From WJKK01 sp964638225 (GTDB lineage: Bacteria > Patescibacteriota > WWE3 > UBA101185 > UBA10185), in contig CAZWYL010000001.1 in NCBI GenBank assembly GCA_964638225.1, positions 8,742 through 72,741 on the forward strand: a stretch of 64,000 nucleotides of DNA, read 5' to 3'. Both the position numbers and the translations under genes were made by a program. A model generated the notes under the pieces. The model was not told the origin of the DNA and made no database searches. It worked only from the letters and a program-made list of their open reading frames with translations. This document shows positions 17,788 through 24,916 of the stretch, in pieces. How positions within the stretch are numbered: position 1 is the first letter of the stretch; the number at the start of each line of letters is the position of its first letter.

Positions 17788-19322
17788 CTAACTTTAGGAG
17801 TATGATATAAATCTTTCATTTTTTTACCCAACAACATCCTAGTCTGAGCCTCGATATGAGGTAGAAAAGAAAATGAGAGCATATTAACAATTACCAAAGG
17901 GGATTCTAACGTGGAAAGCATCTTTCTCCAAAAAGGCCAGTCTTCAGGCATAGGCTTAACCATTTTAAAACGAATAATCGATATGGGTAAAAAGAAAATC
18001 AAAGTAACGGTTAGAATCATGCTCATGATATTGGGTAAACTATAAGCAAAAGTTGCTTGCTTTACTTGGGGGTTTGCAAAGGTCAATAAACCAAAACCAA
18101 ATGTAATAAGAAATACACTATCTATAAGCAAAACTCTTTTTTCCAGGTGTCGAAATAGCCACGCAGCCTTCAAATGTAGAGGAACTTTTCCATTCTTCAT
18201 AAATTCTTTTACAGACAGAGGGAAATCAATAACGCCCCATCCCCAACGAACCAACTGTTTATATAAACTTCTACAAGAATCCACAAAATCATGGCCTTTA
18301 ACAGCATCCGCAGAGTAAGGGATATAGTGGGGAACGCCGCGAAAATCACCATCCCGCTGGAAAAAGGCACGCCAATAAAAAATTTGGTCATCCACGCCTA
18401 AACTTACATCCCAGTAATTTGCATCTAATAAAGTCTGCAAAGATGCGGAGTAAGCTGCAAAAGTATCCTTTAGCTTCCCTCTAATAGACCATTCAGCAAG
18501 CCCTCCTAAGGCTACCGAAGTAGCTTCTATACGCATAAAAACAGGTACATCCCAATAATTGTTATCAAAAAGGGCAACTGCAGACTGATAAAATTTATGA
18601 TCTCTTTTATCTGATGTTAGGTACAAATGTGTAAGTCTTGATAAAAACTTCTTGTCTAAAACATGATCTGCATCAAAAGTACTAAATATGTAATTACGTA
18701 AGTTCTCTCCTTTTTCAGTAAGATATTCAACAGCATGACTGGCACCCCAAGTTCTGTTAGCGGCACCAGCGCCAATAGCTTCACCAGATATACCCGCCGG
18801 ATGCACATATATCAATACATCTGCAAATTTTTCTTCACGCCCGGAAAAAATCTTCCTTAAAGTATTTATTGTCTCCTCAGAATACTTCTCCTCTATAGTA
18901 TAGACAAGAACTATCTGTCTTTGAGGAAAAGTCTGATCGTAATAACTCTCAAAAGCAGGTTTTAAAACCTCGTAGGGCTCGTTGACCGCCGGAATTAAAA
19001 CGAAGTGTTTTACATCATTTAAATTATCGGGGATAGTTGACTGTTCGGGTAGGTTGGTAAAATCCAAATTTCTGCACTTTTCCAACCAATTCTCTGCCAT
19101 TTCTTTTTTGTGTGCCCTATAACCTTTGATCATCCCATAAGAGTGGCGAGTAGCCATATAGGACCAATATACTGTCAAAGCAATCAAGATATAAACAATA
19201 AGCTGGGGAAATAAAACACCCAGCCATACGGGAGAAAGTAGAACACTCCAGGTTAGAAAACCGGGGACCATCTCTAAAACTCGATGTATTTTTTTATCGT
19301 ATTTCTCTACAAATTTTTTCAT
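17784..19322 (-). CDS. Membrane-anchored family 2 glycosyltransferase
   Basis: A processive-type GT2 enzyme of 512 residues. Two membrane segments lie at about 22-56, the catalytic domain at 100-370, and two or three more segments at about 398-470. Catalytic marks are HFVLIPAVNEPYEVL, the DAD of TFDADHVL (217-219), GVDDQIFYW (309-317) and a KQLVRW motif (355-360) resembling the Q/RxxRW acceptor site. It likely extends an envelope polysaccharide; the product is unknown. It is coupled to the wecA-like gene downstream and starts 18 bases after tatD. Confidence 0.75.
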   Translation of the reverse strand: MKKFVEKYDKKIHRVLEMVPGFLTWSVLLSPVWLGVLFPQLIVYILIALTVYWSYMATRHSYGMIKGYRAHKKEMAENWLEKCRNLDFTNLPEQSTIPDNLNDVKHFVLIPAVNEPYEVLKPAFESYYDQTFPQRQIVLVYTIEEKYSEETINTLRKIFSGREEKFADVLIYVHPAGISGEAIGAGAANRTWGASHAVEYLTEKGENLRNYIFSTFDADHVLDKKFLSRLTHLYLTSDKRDHKFYQSAVALFDNNYWDVPVFMRIEATSVALGGLAEWSIRGKLKDTFAAYSASLQTLLDANYWDVSLGVDDQIFYWRAFFQRDGDFRGVPHYIPYSADAVKGHDFVDSCRSLYKQLVRWGWGVIDFPLSVKEFMKNGKVPLHLKAAWLFRHLEKRVLLIDSVFLITFGFGLLTFANPQVKQATFAYSLPNIMSMILTVTLIFFLPISIIRFKMVKPMPEDWPFWRKMLSTLESPLVIVNMLSFSFLPHIEAQTRMLLGKKMKDLYHTPKVR

Positions 19323-19340
19323 ATAAAATCTTGGGCAGGC

Positions 19341-20117
19341 TTAAAATTCAAACAATTTCTCAGCAGTGGAAAGGGAAAGATCAGCAACTTCCTCTAAAGT
19401 AATTCCTTTTGTGTCAGCAACCTTCTGCGCAACGATTTTAACACATTTAGGTTCATTTCGCTCTCCAGAACAACCTTCTGGGAGTAAATAGGGAGAGTCC
19501 GTTTCTATTAAAAATCTGTCTTTCGGCACTTTCTTGACGGTTTCTAGTAGCCCTTTTCTGGATTTATAGGTTATGAATCCCGAAAAAGATATGCAAAAAC
19601 CCAAATCCAGAACCTTCTCAGCAAAATCCCATTCCGACGAAAAACAATGAATAATACCTTTAGGAGGTCTGATCTCTGTTAAAACTTTCAAAACCTCATT
19701 ATCACCATTTCGATTATGAATAATCAAAGGAAGCTTAAATTTCTTTGCTAGACGGGCTTGAAATCTGAATAAGTCGTACTGCTGTTCAACCGAGCGACCC
19801 CTCCGCCAATCAGTAATATCAATACCTGCTTCACCTATACCTACTAATAAATTAAAATTATCTTCAACAAAAGACTCCATATAATTCTTTATTTCAGAAA
19901 AATCCTTATCTAAGTCCTTATGAGGATAAATAGCGGCTGTTGGGAAAATCTCTTCATATAATCTCGCTGTCTGTAAAACTTTTTCATTTTCCTTTATAGA
20001 GGTCCCAATATTTACAAATTTTACAACTCCTTCCGATTTTGCTCTTTCCAAAATTCCTTCCAATTTCTCTTGTTTCCGTGAAGAAGGTAGATGACAATGT
20101 GAATCAATAAATTTCAT
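19341..20117 (-). CDS. tatD: TatD family metal-dependent nuclease
   Basis: TatD proteins are TIM-barrel metallohydrolases with 3'-exonuclease activity on DNA or RNA and roles in repair or RNA quality control. The 258 residues are of standard length and keep the metal ligands: DSHCHL (H7, H9), GIGEAGIDITDW (E96), LIIHNRNGD (H134), IHCFSSEW (H157) and ETDSPYLLPEG (D207). Unlike many genes here it has a strong Shine-Dalgarno, AAAGGAG, about 10 bases before the ATG. A TGG-TAGGAT extended -10 at about 20161-20169 may serve it. Confidence 0.88.
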   Translation of the reverse strand: MKFIDSHCHLPSSRKQEKLEGILERAKSEGVVKFVNIGTSIKENEKVLQTARLYEEIFPTAAIYPHKDLDKDFSEIKNYMESFVEDNFNLLVGIGEAGIDITDWRRGRSVEQQYDLFRFQARLAKKFKLPLIIHNRNGDNEVLKVLTEIRPPKGIIHCFSSEWDFAEKVLDLGFCISFSGFITYKSRKGLLETVKKVPKDRFLIETDSPYLLPEGCSGERNEPKCVKIVAQKVADTKGITLEEVADLSLSTAEKLFEF

Positions 20118-20123
20118 AAATAG

Positions 20124-20339
20124 CTAACTCCTTTAAACATTTTTAAAAAACAGCCTTATTTAATCCTACCATTGTTGGGCGACCATGGAGACGACTATAT
20201 TTTTCCAGATGTGTATCTAGATGACTTTAAAAATTCCTTGCGTGCAGGCAAGTTAAAAATAAATTTTGGATTTGCAAAAAAGTTTCCGCATAAACTTCTT
20301 CAGACCTTAAATCCTTTTTCTCTTCGAAAGGTTAGTTAA
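20124..20339 (+). pseudogene. Coding-like remnant or very small protein between tatD and the gap
   Basis: A frame of 71 codons without ATG reads like real protein: it passes through LLGDHGDDYIFPDVYLDDF and ends FSLRKVS. The only starts are two TTG codons at 20172 and 20175, seven and ten bases after a TTTAAT box, which would give a 54- or 55-residue protein. I do not recognise it. It could be a small gene with a TTG start or the tail of a decayed gene. The 88 bases between it and the SurA-like stop hold another coding-like frame on the minus strand (see findings). The remaining bases of this region show nothing else. Confidence 0.35.
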
Positions 20340-20427
20340 TGAATTTCTCTTTTTTACCATACCTGACTTCTATTTTCTGGACAATAGACTTGGGCAGAAA
20401 GATAATTTTTCCTATGGAATTTTTAGC

Positions 20428-21215
20428 TTATTCAATATACTCTTTTATATCTGCCTCAGCTCTTATTTCTTGAAGCCACTCCTGAAAAAGGGAGCTTATT
20501 NNNNNNNNNNNNNNNNNNNNNNNNNNNNNNNNNNNNNNNNNNNNNNNNNNNNNNNNNNNNNNNNNNNNNNNNNNNNNNNNNNNNNNNNNNNNNNNNNNNN
20601 TATATCTGCCTCAGCTCTTATTTCTTGAAGCCACTCCTGAAAAAGGGAGCTTATTTCCTGATTAATAAGAATATCAACTGCCTCAGCTCTTTTCTCCTCT
20701 TCACTTTCTCCGGGCATTTCATCCCCATAAGTTTCTATAAACTCATCTATTTCTTCTTCCGTAATATCTACCTCGTCTGCAAAGTATTGTTCTATACCTG
20801 CTTGAATTTTAATACTGTCTCTAAATTCTTCCTCTGAAACATTCTGCGTCTCTAAATATTCCTCCAGCTCCATTCCTTGTTGAGCCTGTATCTGCGAGGA
20901 AATATCGTCTATTTTTGCTTCAATTTGAGAAGGTGCTACAGTTATTCCTTCCTTAGCTAATTCCTGAGAAATCAGCTTCTTAGTAACTAATTCGTTCAAT
21001 GCAGTATCTGCAAAATTAGAATATAGAACCTCGTTTAATTCAAAACGAGTTATATATTCATCATTAACCTTAGCTACTATGAAATAATGTTTATTATTAT
21101 AAGCAAGAACAGAAAGTCCGCCTAAAATTATTAAAACTACGGCTGCAATTCCTAAAATTTTTATTAATTTCCTGGAAGGTGCCTGGGTTTCCTTTTTATC
21201 TTTTTGTTTATTCAT
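20428..21215 (-). CDS. Membrane-anchored SurA N-domain-like protein (interrupted by a false gap)
   Basis: This looks like an extracytoplasmic chaperone: one N-terminal membrane segment (about 17-38), then a SurA-N type helical domain with VAKVNDEYITRFELNEVL and a series of charged helices. No peptidyl-prolyl isomerase domain is present. The 100-N gap at 20501-20600 breaks it, but the bases on both sides of the gap are the same 55 bp; when joined, the frame ends ...RAEADIKEYIE with a TAA at 20428, giving 210 residues, the natural end for this family. The start is taken at MNKQKDKKE because a TGT-TATAAT box lies exactly six bases before that ATG; the longer start at 21236 would be upstream of the mRNA. 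Confidence 0.7.
20446..20500 (+). repeat. 55-bp direct duplication, left copy at the gap edge
   Basis: Identical to 20601-20655 on the other side of the N run. It is most simply an unmerged overlap between two contigs and not a biological repeat. Confidence 0.9.
20501..20600. other. Assembly gap of exactly 100 N
   Basis: The run is of conventional placeholder length. As both edges carry the same 55 bases, the true distance is probably minus 55 (overlap), i.e. nothing is missing. Confidence 0.95.
20601..20655 (+). repeat. 55-bp direct duplication, right copy at the gap edge
   Basis: Identical to 20446-20500; both encode the same C-terminal segment of the SurA-like protein. Confidence 0.9.
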
Positions 21216-21221
21216 GGAAAG

Positions 21222-21230
21222 ATTATAACA
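21222..21230 (-). promoter_or_regulatory. Extended -10 of the SurA-like gene (leaderless)
   Basis: TGT-TATAAT on the minus strand, six bases before the ATG at 21215; the mRNA should start on the A of the start codon. Confidence 0.6.
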
Positions 21231-21232
21231 GA

Positions 21233-21598
21233 TCAAGCATTCACCAACCGTACGGTGAATTTTAATTTCTTTAATTTACCTTCAGAATCCTCGATCTCGG
21301 TTATCCCTTCCTCTTTGTATAACTCTACTAATTCCTGGGATAAGACTTCTCTCAAATCCCTGATCTCTGCTCTAAGCTCTTTCATCTGATCATCAATCAC
21401 TTTATACTCCGGTGTCTCTAAAATCCCTTTTTTCTTGGCTCTCGCCTCAGACCTCACCGACTTATTTTTCTTCTTCAGCTCTTGATATTCTTCATCTTCC
21501 TCAAGTATCACCTTACGATGCTCCTTAAGCCCTCCTAGCTCGGATTTGAGCTCATTTATAATTTTGAACCTTTTTCTTACCATATCCTTTTTCGACAT
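21233..21598 (-). CDS. Small charged coiled-coil protein of unknown function
   Basis: A 121-residue, highly charged protein. Residues 5-100 are rich in Lys and Glu with a heptad-like pattern (ELKSELGGLKEHRKVILEE, later QMKELRAEIRDLREVL), so it is predicted to form a coiled coil or helical hairpin. There is no membrane segment or recognisable domain. It has a canonical Shine-Dalgarno (AAAGGAGTTTT before ATG), so its mRNA is leadered; a possible promoter TTGCGA-17-TAGAAT lies about 50 bases upstream. It ends just before the SurA-like promoter. I do not recognise it. Confidence 0.6.
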   Translation of the reverse strand: MSKKDMVRKRFKIINELKSELGGLKEHRKVILEEDEEYQELKKKNKSVRSEARAKKKGILETPEYKVIDDQMKELRAEIRDLREVLSQELVELYKEEGITEIEDSEGKLKKLKFTVRLVNA

Positions 21599-21711
21599 AA
21601 AACTCCTTTACTTTTTAAATTTATTACAACCTATGAATTCTATAAACTGAGAGAAATTTTCGCAAATTATTTGAAAGGGTCACTGTCAACACCTCAGCAA
21701 AAGTATAGATA

Positions 21712-22536
21712 CTACATTCTAGAAACAAAATCATACTCATCTTTGAAGTCAGATCCAAAAATTTCAGACAAAGACTTGCTCTCTTTTCTGCCATATATCC
21801 CATTTTTCAAACGAACCAAATTACTAACGAATCCATGAACCTCCAAAACCCTGCAGACATCTTGAGATAAAGATCTTACATACATACCCTTGGAAATCTT
21901 GACTCCAATTCTTGCCACTTTAATTAAATCTCTTCTTGATTGACCGAACAGAAATTCTTGCCACCCGGAAATGACTAGTTCCTGCCGCAAATCCCCAGTA
22001 ACCGATTTAATTTTTCTAACCTGTGAGTGCACTAAATCCCTTAACAACACTTCCTTAATTCCATCTAAATAAATATCATATATTTTCCCTTTCCTCCTTG
22101 GAATTTTTATGCCATCCAATCGCTTTCTCCTTGCATACCAATGCATAGGTTTCCCTTTAACTTTTATTGCGCTGAAAGGCGGAACTTCCTGAGAATAATC
22201 TCCCTTAAAATCAGAAAGAACTTCACTTAACGAAAGCTTGAACTGCTTCAAAGAGAGTTCGGAAGGTAAAAATACAACATCTTTAATTAAACCAAGTCCA
22301 TCATAAGTATCTGTAGAAATACCAAAAGCTATATCAAAGGAATACTCTTTCAACCATTTTGCATATTCCTTCTTCTTTAACCTCTCATCTCCTAACAAAA
22401 TTATTATAACTCCTTTAGCCATTGGATCTAGGGTGCCGGTATGAGAAGTCTTAACTTTATATCTATCCGAAACTTTTTTGGCAATTATATGAGTTGAATA
22501 ACCCACAGGCTGCCAAATAGGTAAAATTCTCTTCAT
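21712..22536 (-). CDS. truB: tRNA pseudouridine(55) synthase
   Basis: TruB makes pseudouridine 55 in the T-loop of tRNAs. The catalytic segment is TSHTGTLDPMAKGV with the Asp at about residue 37, preceded by the IWQPVGYSTH N-terminal motif; VPPFSAIKVKGKP and later KGMYVRSLSQDV also match the family. The start was set at the ATG of 22536 (274 residues): homologues begin just before this motif, and a TATAAT box ends six bases upstream, so codons up to 22635 are not on the mRNA. There is a long insertion of basic residues in the middle. It is transcribed away from the rRNA methyltransferase gene. Confidence 0.88.
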   Translation of the reverse strand: MKRILPIWQPVGYSTHIIAKKVSDRYKVKTSHTGTLDPMAKGVIIILLGDERLKKKEYAKWLKEYSFDIAFGISTDTYDGLGLIKDVVFLPSELSLKQFKLSLSEVLSDFKGDYSQEVPPFSAIKVKGKPMHWYARRKRLDGIKIPRRKGKIYDIYLDGIKEVLLRDLVHSQVRKIKSVTGDLRQELVISGWQEFLFGQSRRDLIKVARIGVKISKGMYVRSLSQDVCRVLEVHGFVSNLVRLKNGIYGRKESKSLSEIFGSDFKDEYDFVSRM

Positions 22537-22542
22537 GTGTAA

Positions 22543-22548
22543 ATTATA
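22543..22548 (-). promoter_or_regulatory. -10 box of truB (leaderless)
   Basis: TATAAT on the minus strand exactly six bases before the truB ATG. No good -35 was found. Confidence 0.5.
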
Positions 22549-22565
22549 GATCAAGTCTAATCCCT

Positions 22566-22586
22566 CGCAGGCTCCCCGAGCGCCTG
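22566..22586. repeat. Inverted repeat between divergent truB and methyltransferase promoters
   Basis: GCAGGC and GCCTGC flank 9 bases in an unusually GC-rich spot, ending 3 bases before the TTGACA of the + strand promoter. It could be an operator acting on the methyltransferase gene or a plain hairpin. Confidence 0.35.
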
Positions 22587-22589
22587 CAC

Positions 22590-22618
22590 TTTGACAAAGG
22601 TGAAAAGCCTCTGTACGA
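22590..22618 (+). promoter_or_regulatory. Promoter of the A1408 methyltransferase-like gene
   Basis: TTGACA, 17-base spacer, TACGAT. The predicted start near 22625 gives a leader of about 13 bases. It is one of the best consensus promoters of the window. Confidence 0.65.
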
Positions 22619-22637
22619 TCGTGACTAGCAATCAATT

Positions 22638-23279
22638 ATGAAAATAGTAGTCGGAAATAAGCTAAAAGAAATATCCGAAAAGGAATTTCAACAAATAAAA
22701 GATAAATTTGAAGAAGCGGAAATTGATTTAGGTACGGGAAACGGAAGATATGTATATAAGAACGCTCTAAGAAGTCCCGAAACGCTCTACATTGGAATTG
22801 ATCCGGTTGAAAAACTGCTGAGAAGATATTCTAAGAAAGCAGTCAGAAAAGGATTGAAAAACGCATTATTTGTTCTGACCAGTGCTGAGATGCTTTCAGA
22901 GGAACTTAAAAACTCTGCTGACACTCTGAACATAATTTTACCTTGGGGAAGTCTGTTGGGATACGTGGCAAATTTTGAACAAAAAGTTATTCTGAATATA
23001 AAAGAATTAATTAAAACAAGGGGAGAATTAAAAATAATCTTTGGTTACGATAGAAAAGCCGAGCCCTCAGAAACAGATAGGTTAAATCTGGAAAAATTAA
23101 ATAAGAAATATATTCATGAAGAACTCATCCCTAAGTATGAAAATATTGGTTTTGAACTTCTGGAAAGCAAAAAGTTAGAAAAAGAAGATTTGGGTAGCTT
23201 TGAAACCAGTTGGAGTAAAAAACTTCAGTTCGGCAAACCAAGAAAGATATTTTCCCTTGAATTCAAGAAGATAAACTAA
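22638..23279 (+). CDS. 16S rRNA (adenine-1408-N1)-methyltransferase homologue, NpmA/KamB type
   Basis: The 213 residues match the aminoglycoside-resistance methyltransferases NpmA and KamB along the whole length. The SAM site is IDLGTGNGRYVY (about 29-40) and YIGIDPVEKL (51-60); the family landmark LPWGSLLGYV holds W103, and the C-terminal TSWSKKLQFGKPR holds W192. In NpmA the two equivalent tryptophans clamp the flipped A1408, and both are kept here, so I expect real A1408 methylation. In known hosts this blocks kanamycin- and apramycin-type drugs. Whether it serves resistance or routine rRNA modification here is open. It has its own consensus promoter and is divergent from truB. Confidence 0.82.
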   Translation: MKIVVGNKLKEISEKEFQQIKDKFEEAEIDLGTGNGRYVYKNALRSPETLYIGIDPVEKLLRRYSKKAVRKGLKNALFVLTSAEMLSEELKNSADTLNIILPWGSLLGYVANFEQKVILNIKELIKTRGELKIIFGYDRKAEPSETDRLNLEKLNKKYIHEELIPKYENIGFELLESKKLEKEDLGSFETSWSKKLQFGKPRKIFSLEFKKIN

Positions 23280-23356
23280 TTATTCAAGACTCTATACACA
23301 TCAACAACTAAAATTTCTTCTAACTTTACATTTCTTGTGACAATTCACAAGTAAAA

Positions 23357-23386
23357 TTGACAAAATGTTTATGCAGTGGATACACT
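23357..23386 (+). promoter_or_regulatory. Promoter of the DUF975-like gene (leaderless)
   Basis: TTGACA, 18-base spacer, TACACT, with exactly six bases to the ATG at 23393. Here a full -35 supports the leaderless reading. Confidence 0.65.
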
Positions 23387-23392
23387 TAGTTT

Positions 23393-24736
23393 ATGGAAAA
23401 AAACAAATTAATCTCACTCAAAAAGGCAATAAAAAGCGCTTTTAAAAATTTATTTGAGAATACTTCTCTAGGTTTTACATACAAAGCAGTATTAAGCTTC
23501 TCTTTAATATCCGGAGCTCTTGGACTTATTCTTGTTGTACTAAACATGATAATTTTCTATAGCACTTATGGGGAATTCTACAACAACAATCCCTCTAAAA
23601 ACAAAGATATTATCATAGAGAATCAAGTTCCATCGAACCCATCTACACCTCCAGTTTTCGAAGACTTCCCTCCACCACAAGATCCCTTAACACCGCCAGT
23701 GCAAATTAATACTACTGCTATGACTATATTCAGTTTAGTTGGGGGTTTAATGTCAGTGGCAATAGGCATTATATTCACAACCTTCTCAAGTCTTATTCCC
23801 TTAAAAGTTCATTCAAAAAAACTACCTGCAATTAAAGATTTGCTTTTAGAAAGTATAAGAAAAGCACCTAAATTTATACTCTTATCTTTGATAGTGTCAG
23901 TAACGGCTTCAATTGGTTACATTTTACTAATAATTCCGGGAATAATTATTTCTATCTGGTTTTTATTTTCCCCATACATCTTACTTAAAGAAGATACTGG
24001 AATAATAGGGGCTATGAAAAGAAGTAAAGAGTTAACAAAAGGTTACAGGTGGGGCCTTTTCTTTAGAGGTTTGCTCTTTATACTATTAGCTTTAATATTA
24101 GCTATCCCTCTGTTAATAGTTACGTATATTAGTCTAGGAATGATGTTACCAATTTTAATGGTCTTTACACCCTTGGTTCTTCTAAAATTCTATGAAGATC
24201 TAAAATCTAAAAAGTACGGAAATGAGATACAAGAGAAATCAACTTCACCATCTCCGGAAAGTGAGAATGAAAAGGGAAAATTAGAACCAGAAAAAGAAGA
24301 AAGCCCGAGCCAAACTAACCCAAGGGGGTCGGGAGGCATAAAGAAAAGCCTTATGGGTAATTTGCAAAGCACTCTAAAAGGAAAAACCACGGGAAAAAAT
24401 GCAGGGAAAGCGGAAGAGCGTAAACCTAGAGTTGAAGAACCAATAATTAACACGAATCCTTTCGAGGGGGAAGGTGATGTAGAGAAAGGTGAAAAAGTAC
24501 TGAATCTTGCTCAAAAACAAGATGAAGAAAGAGCAGAAGACTCTCAGGAAAATTATGAAGAACGCCCTGCAGAAAAAAGTGTAGAGGAAGAAACTAACGA
24601 ACAGGAACCTAAAAAAGGGCCAAAAATCAATATCCCTGATCAATTCCCTGAAGACATGGAAACTAGCCCTAGAACGGGAGAACAAACTCAACAACAAGAG
24701 GAACCTAATCAAGAAACTGAACCAAATAACGAATAA
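23393..24736 (+). CDS. Membrane protein with long acidic disordered tail
   Basis: A 447-residue protein. About five to six membrane segments lie between residues 30 and 275, with a proline-rich external loop (around 75-105) after the first. The part IIPGIIISIWFLFSPYILL followed by GAMKRSKELTKGYRWGLFF resembles the DUF975/YciC-like membrane families, whose role is unknown. From about residue 280 on, the tail is disordered and rich in Glu, Pro, Ser and Lys, in the cytoplasm if the topology is as usual. The gene stands alone behind its own promoter and is followed by tRNA-Pro. Confidence 0.6.
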   Translation: MEKNKLISLKKAIKSAFKNLFENTSLGFTYKAVLSFSLISGALGLILVVLNMIIFYSTYGEFYNNNPSKNKDIIIENQVPSNPSTPPVFEDFPPPQDPLTPPVQINTTAMTIFSLVGGLMSVAIGIIFTTFSSLIPLKVHSKKLPAIKDLLLESIRKAPKFILLSLIVSVTASIGYILLIIPGIIISIWFLFSPYILLKEDTGIIGAMKRSKELTKGYRWGLFFRGLLFILLALILAIPLLIVTYISLGMMLPILMVFTPLVLLKFYEDLKSKKYGNEIQEKSTSPSPESENEKGKLEPEKEESPSQTNPRGSGGIKKSLMGNLQSTLKGKTTGKNAGKAEERKPRVEEPIINTNPFEGEGDVEKGEKVLNLAQKQDEERAEDSQENYEERPAEKSVEEETNEQEPKKGPKINIPDQFPEDMETSPRTGEQTQQQEEPNQETEPNNE

Positions 24737-24760
24737 AATAAGTTTTTCAGATTTCTATAG

Positions 24761-24766
24761 TATAAT
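24761..24766 (+). promoter_or_regulatory. -10 box of tRNA-Pro
   Basis: TATAAT 12 bases before the mature 5' end; the predicted start leaves about 6 bases for RNase P to remove. Confidence 0.5.
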
Positions 24767-24778
24767 TTCAACGTGTTA

Positions 24779-24855
24779 CGGGGTGTAGCTCAGTTGGCTA
24801 GAGTGCACGCATGGGGTGCGTGAGGTCGCTGGTTCAAGTCCAGTCACCCCGACCA
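24779..24855 (+). tRNA. tRNA-Pro (anticodon GGG)
   Basis: A full cloverleaf: acceptor CGGGGTG/CACCCCG, D arm GCTC/GAGT, anticodon stem CACGC/GCGTG with loop ATGGGGT (anticodon GGG), T arm GCTGG/CCAGT with loop TTCAAGT. The discriminator is A and CCA is encoded. It is 77 bases long. Confidence 0.95.
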
Positions 24856-24857
24856 TT
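24840..24857 (+). repeat. 3' end of tRNA-Pro repeated at 25975-25992 (17/18)
   Basis: CCAGTCACCCCGACCATT here, with one mismatch to the copy 1.1 kb downstream. The pair brackets the cation-efflux gene as attachment-site repeats would. Confidence 0.5.
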
Positions 24858-24901
24858 GGAAAAACAAATCCCCAAAAAACCTCTTAATCCTCTGCGCTTC
24901 T

Positions 24902-24910
24902 TGATACAAT
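24902..24910 (+). promoter_or_regulatory. Extended -10 of the cation-efflux gene (leaderless)
   Basis: TGA-TACAAT exactly six bases before the GTG start at 24917. Confidence 0.55.
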
Positions 24911-24916
24911 AAAAGA

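Noticed and set aside
24190..24712. Two overlapping minus-strand frames of 87 and 112 codons
   Set aside because: They lie opposite the low-complexity Glu/Lys/Pro tail of the membrane protein; the Phe/Ser/Leu-rich text is the mirror of that bias.
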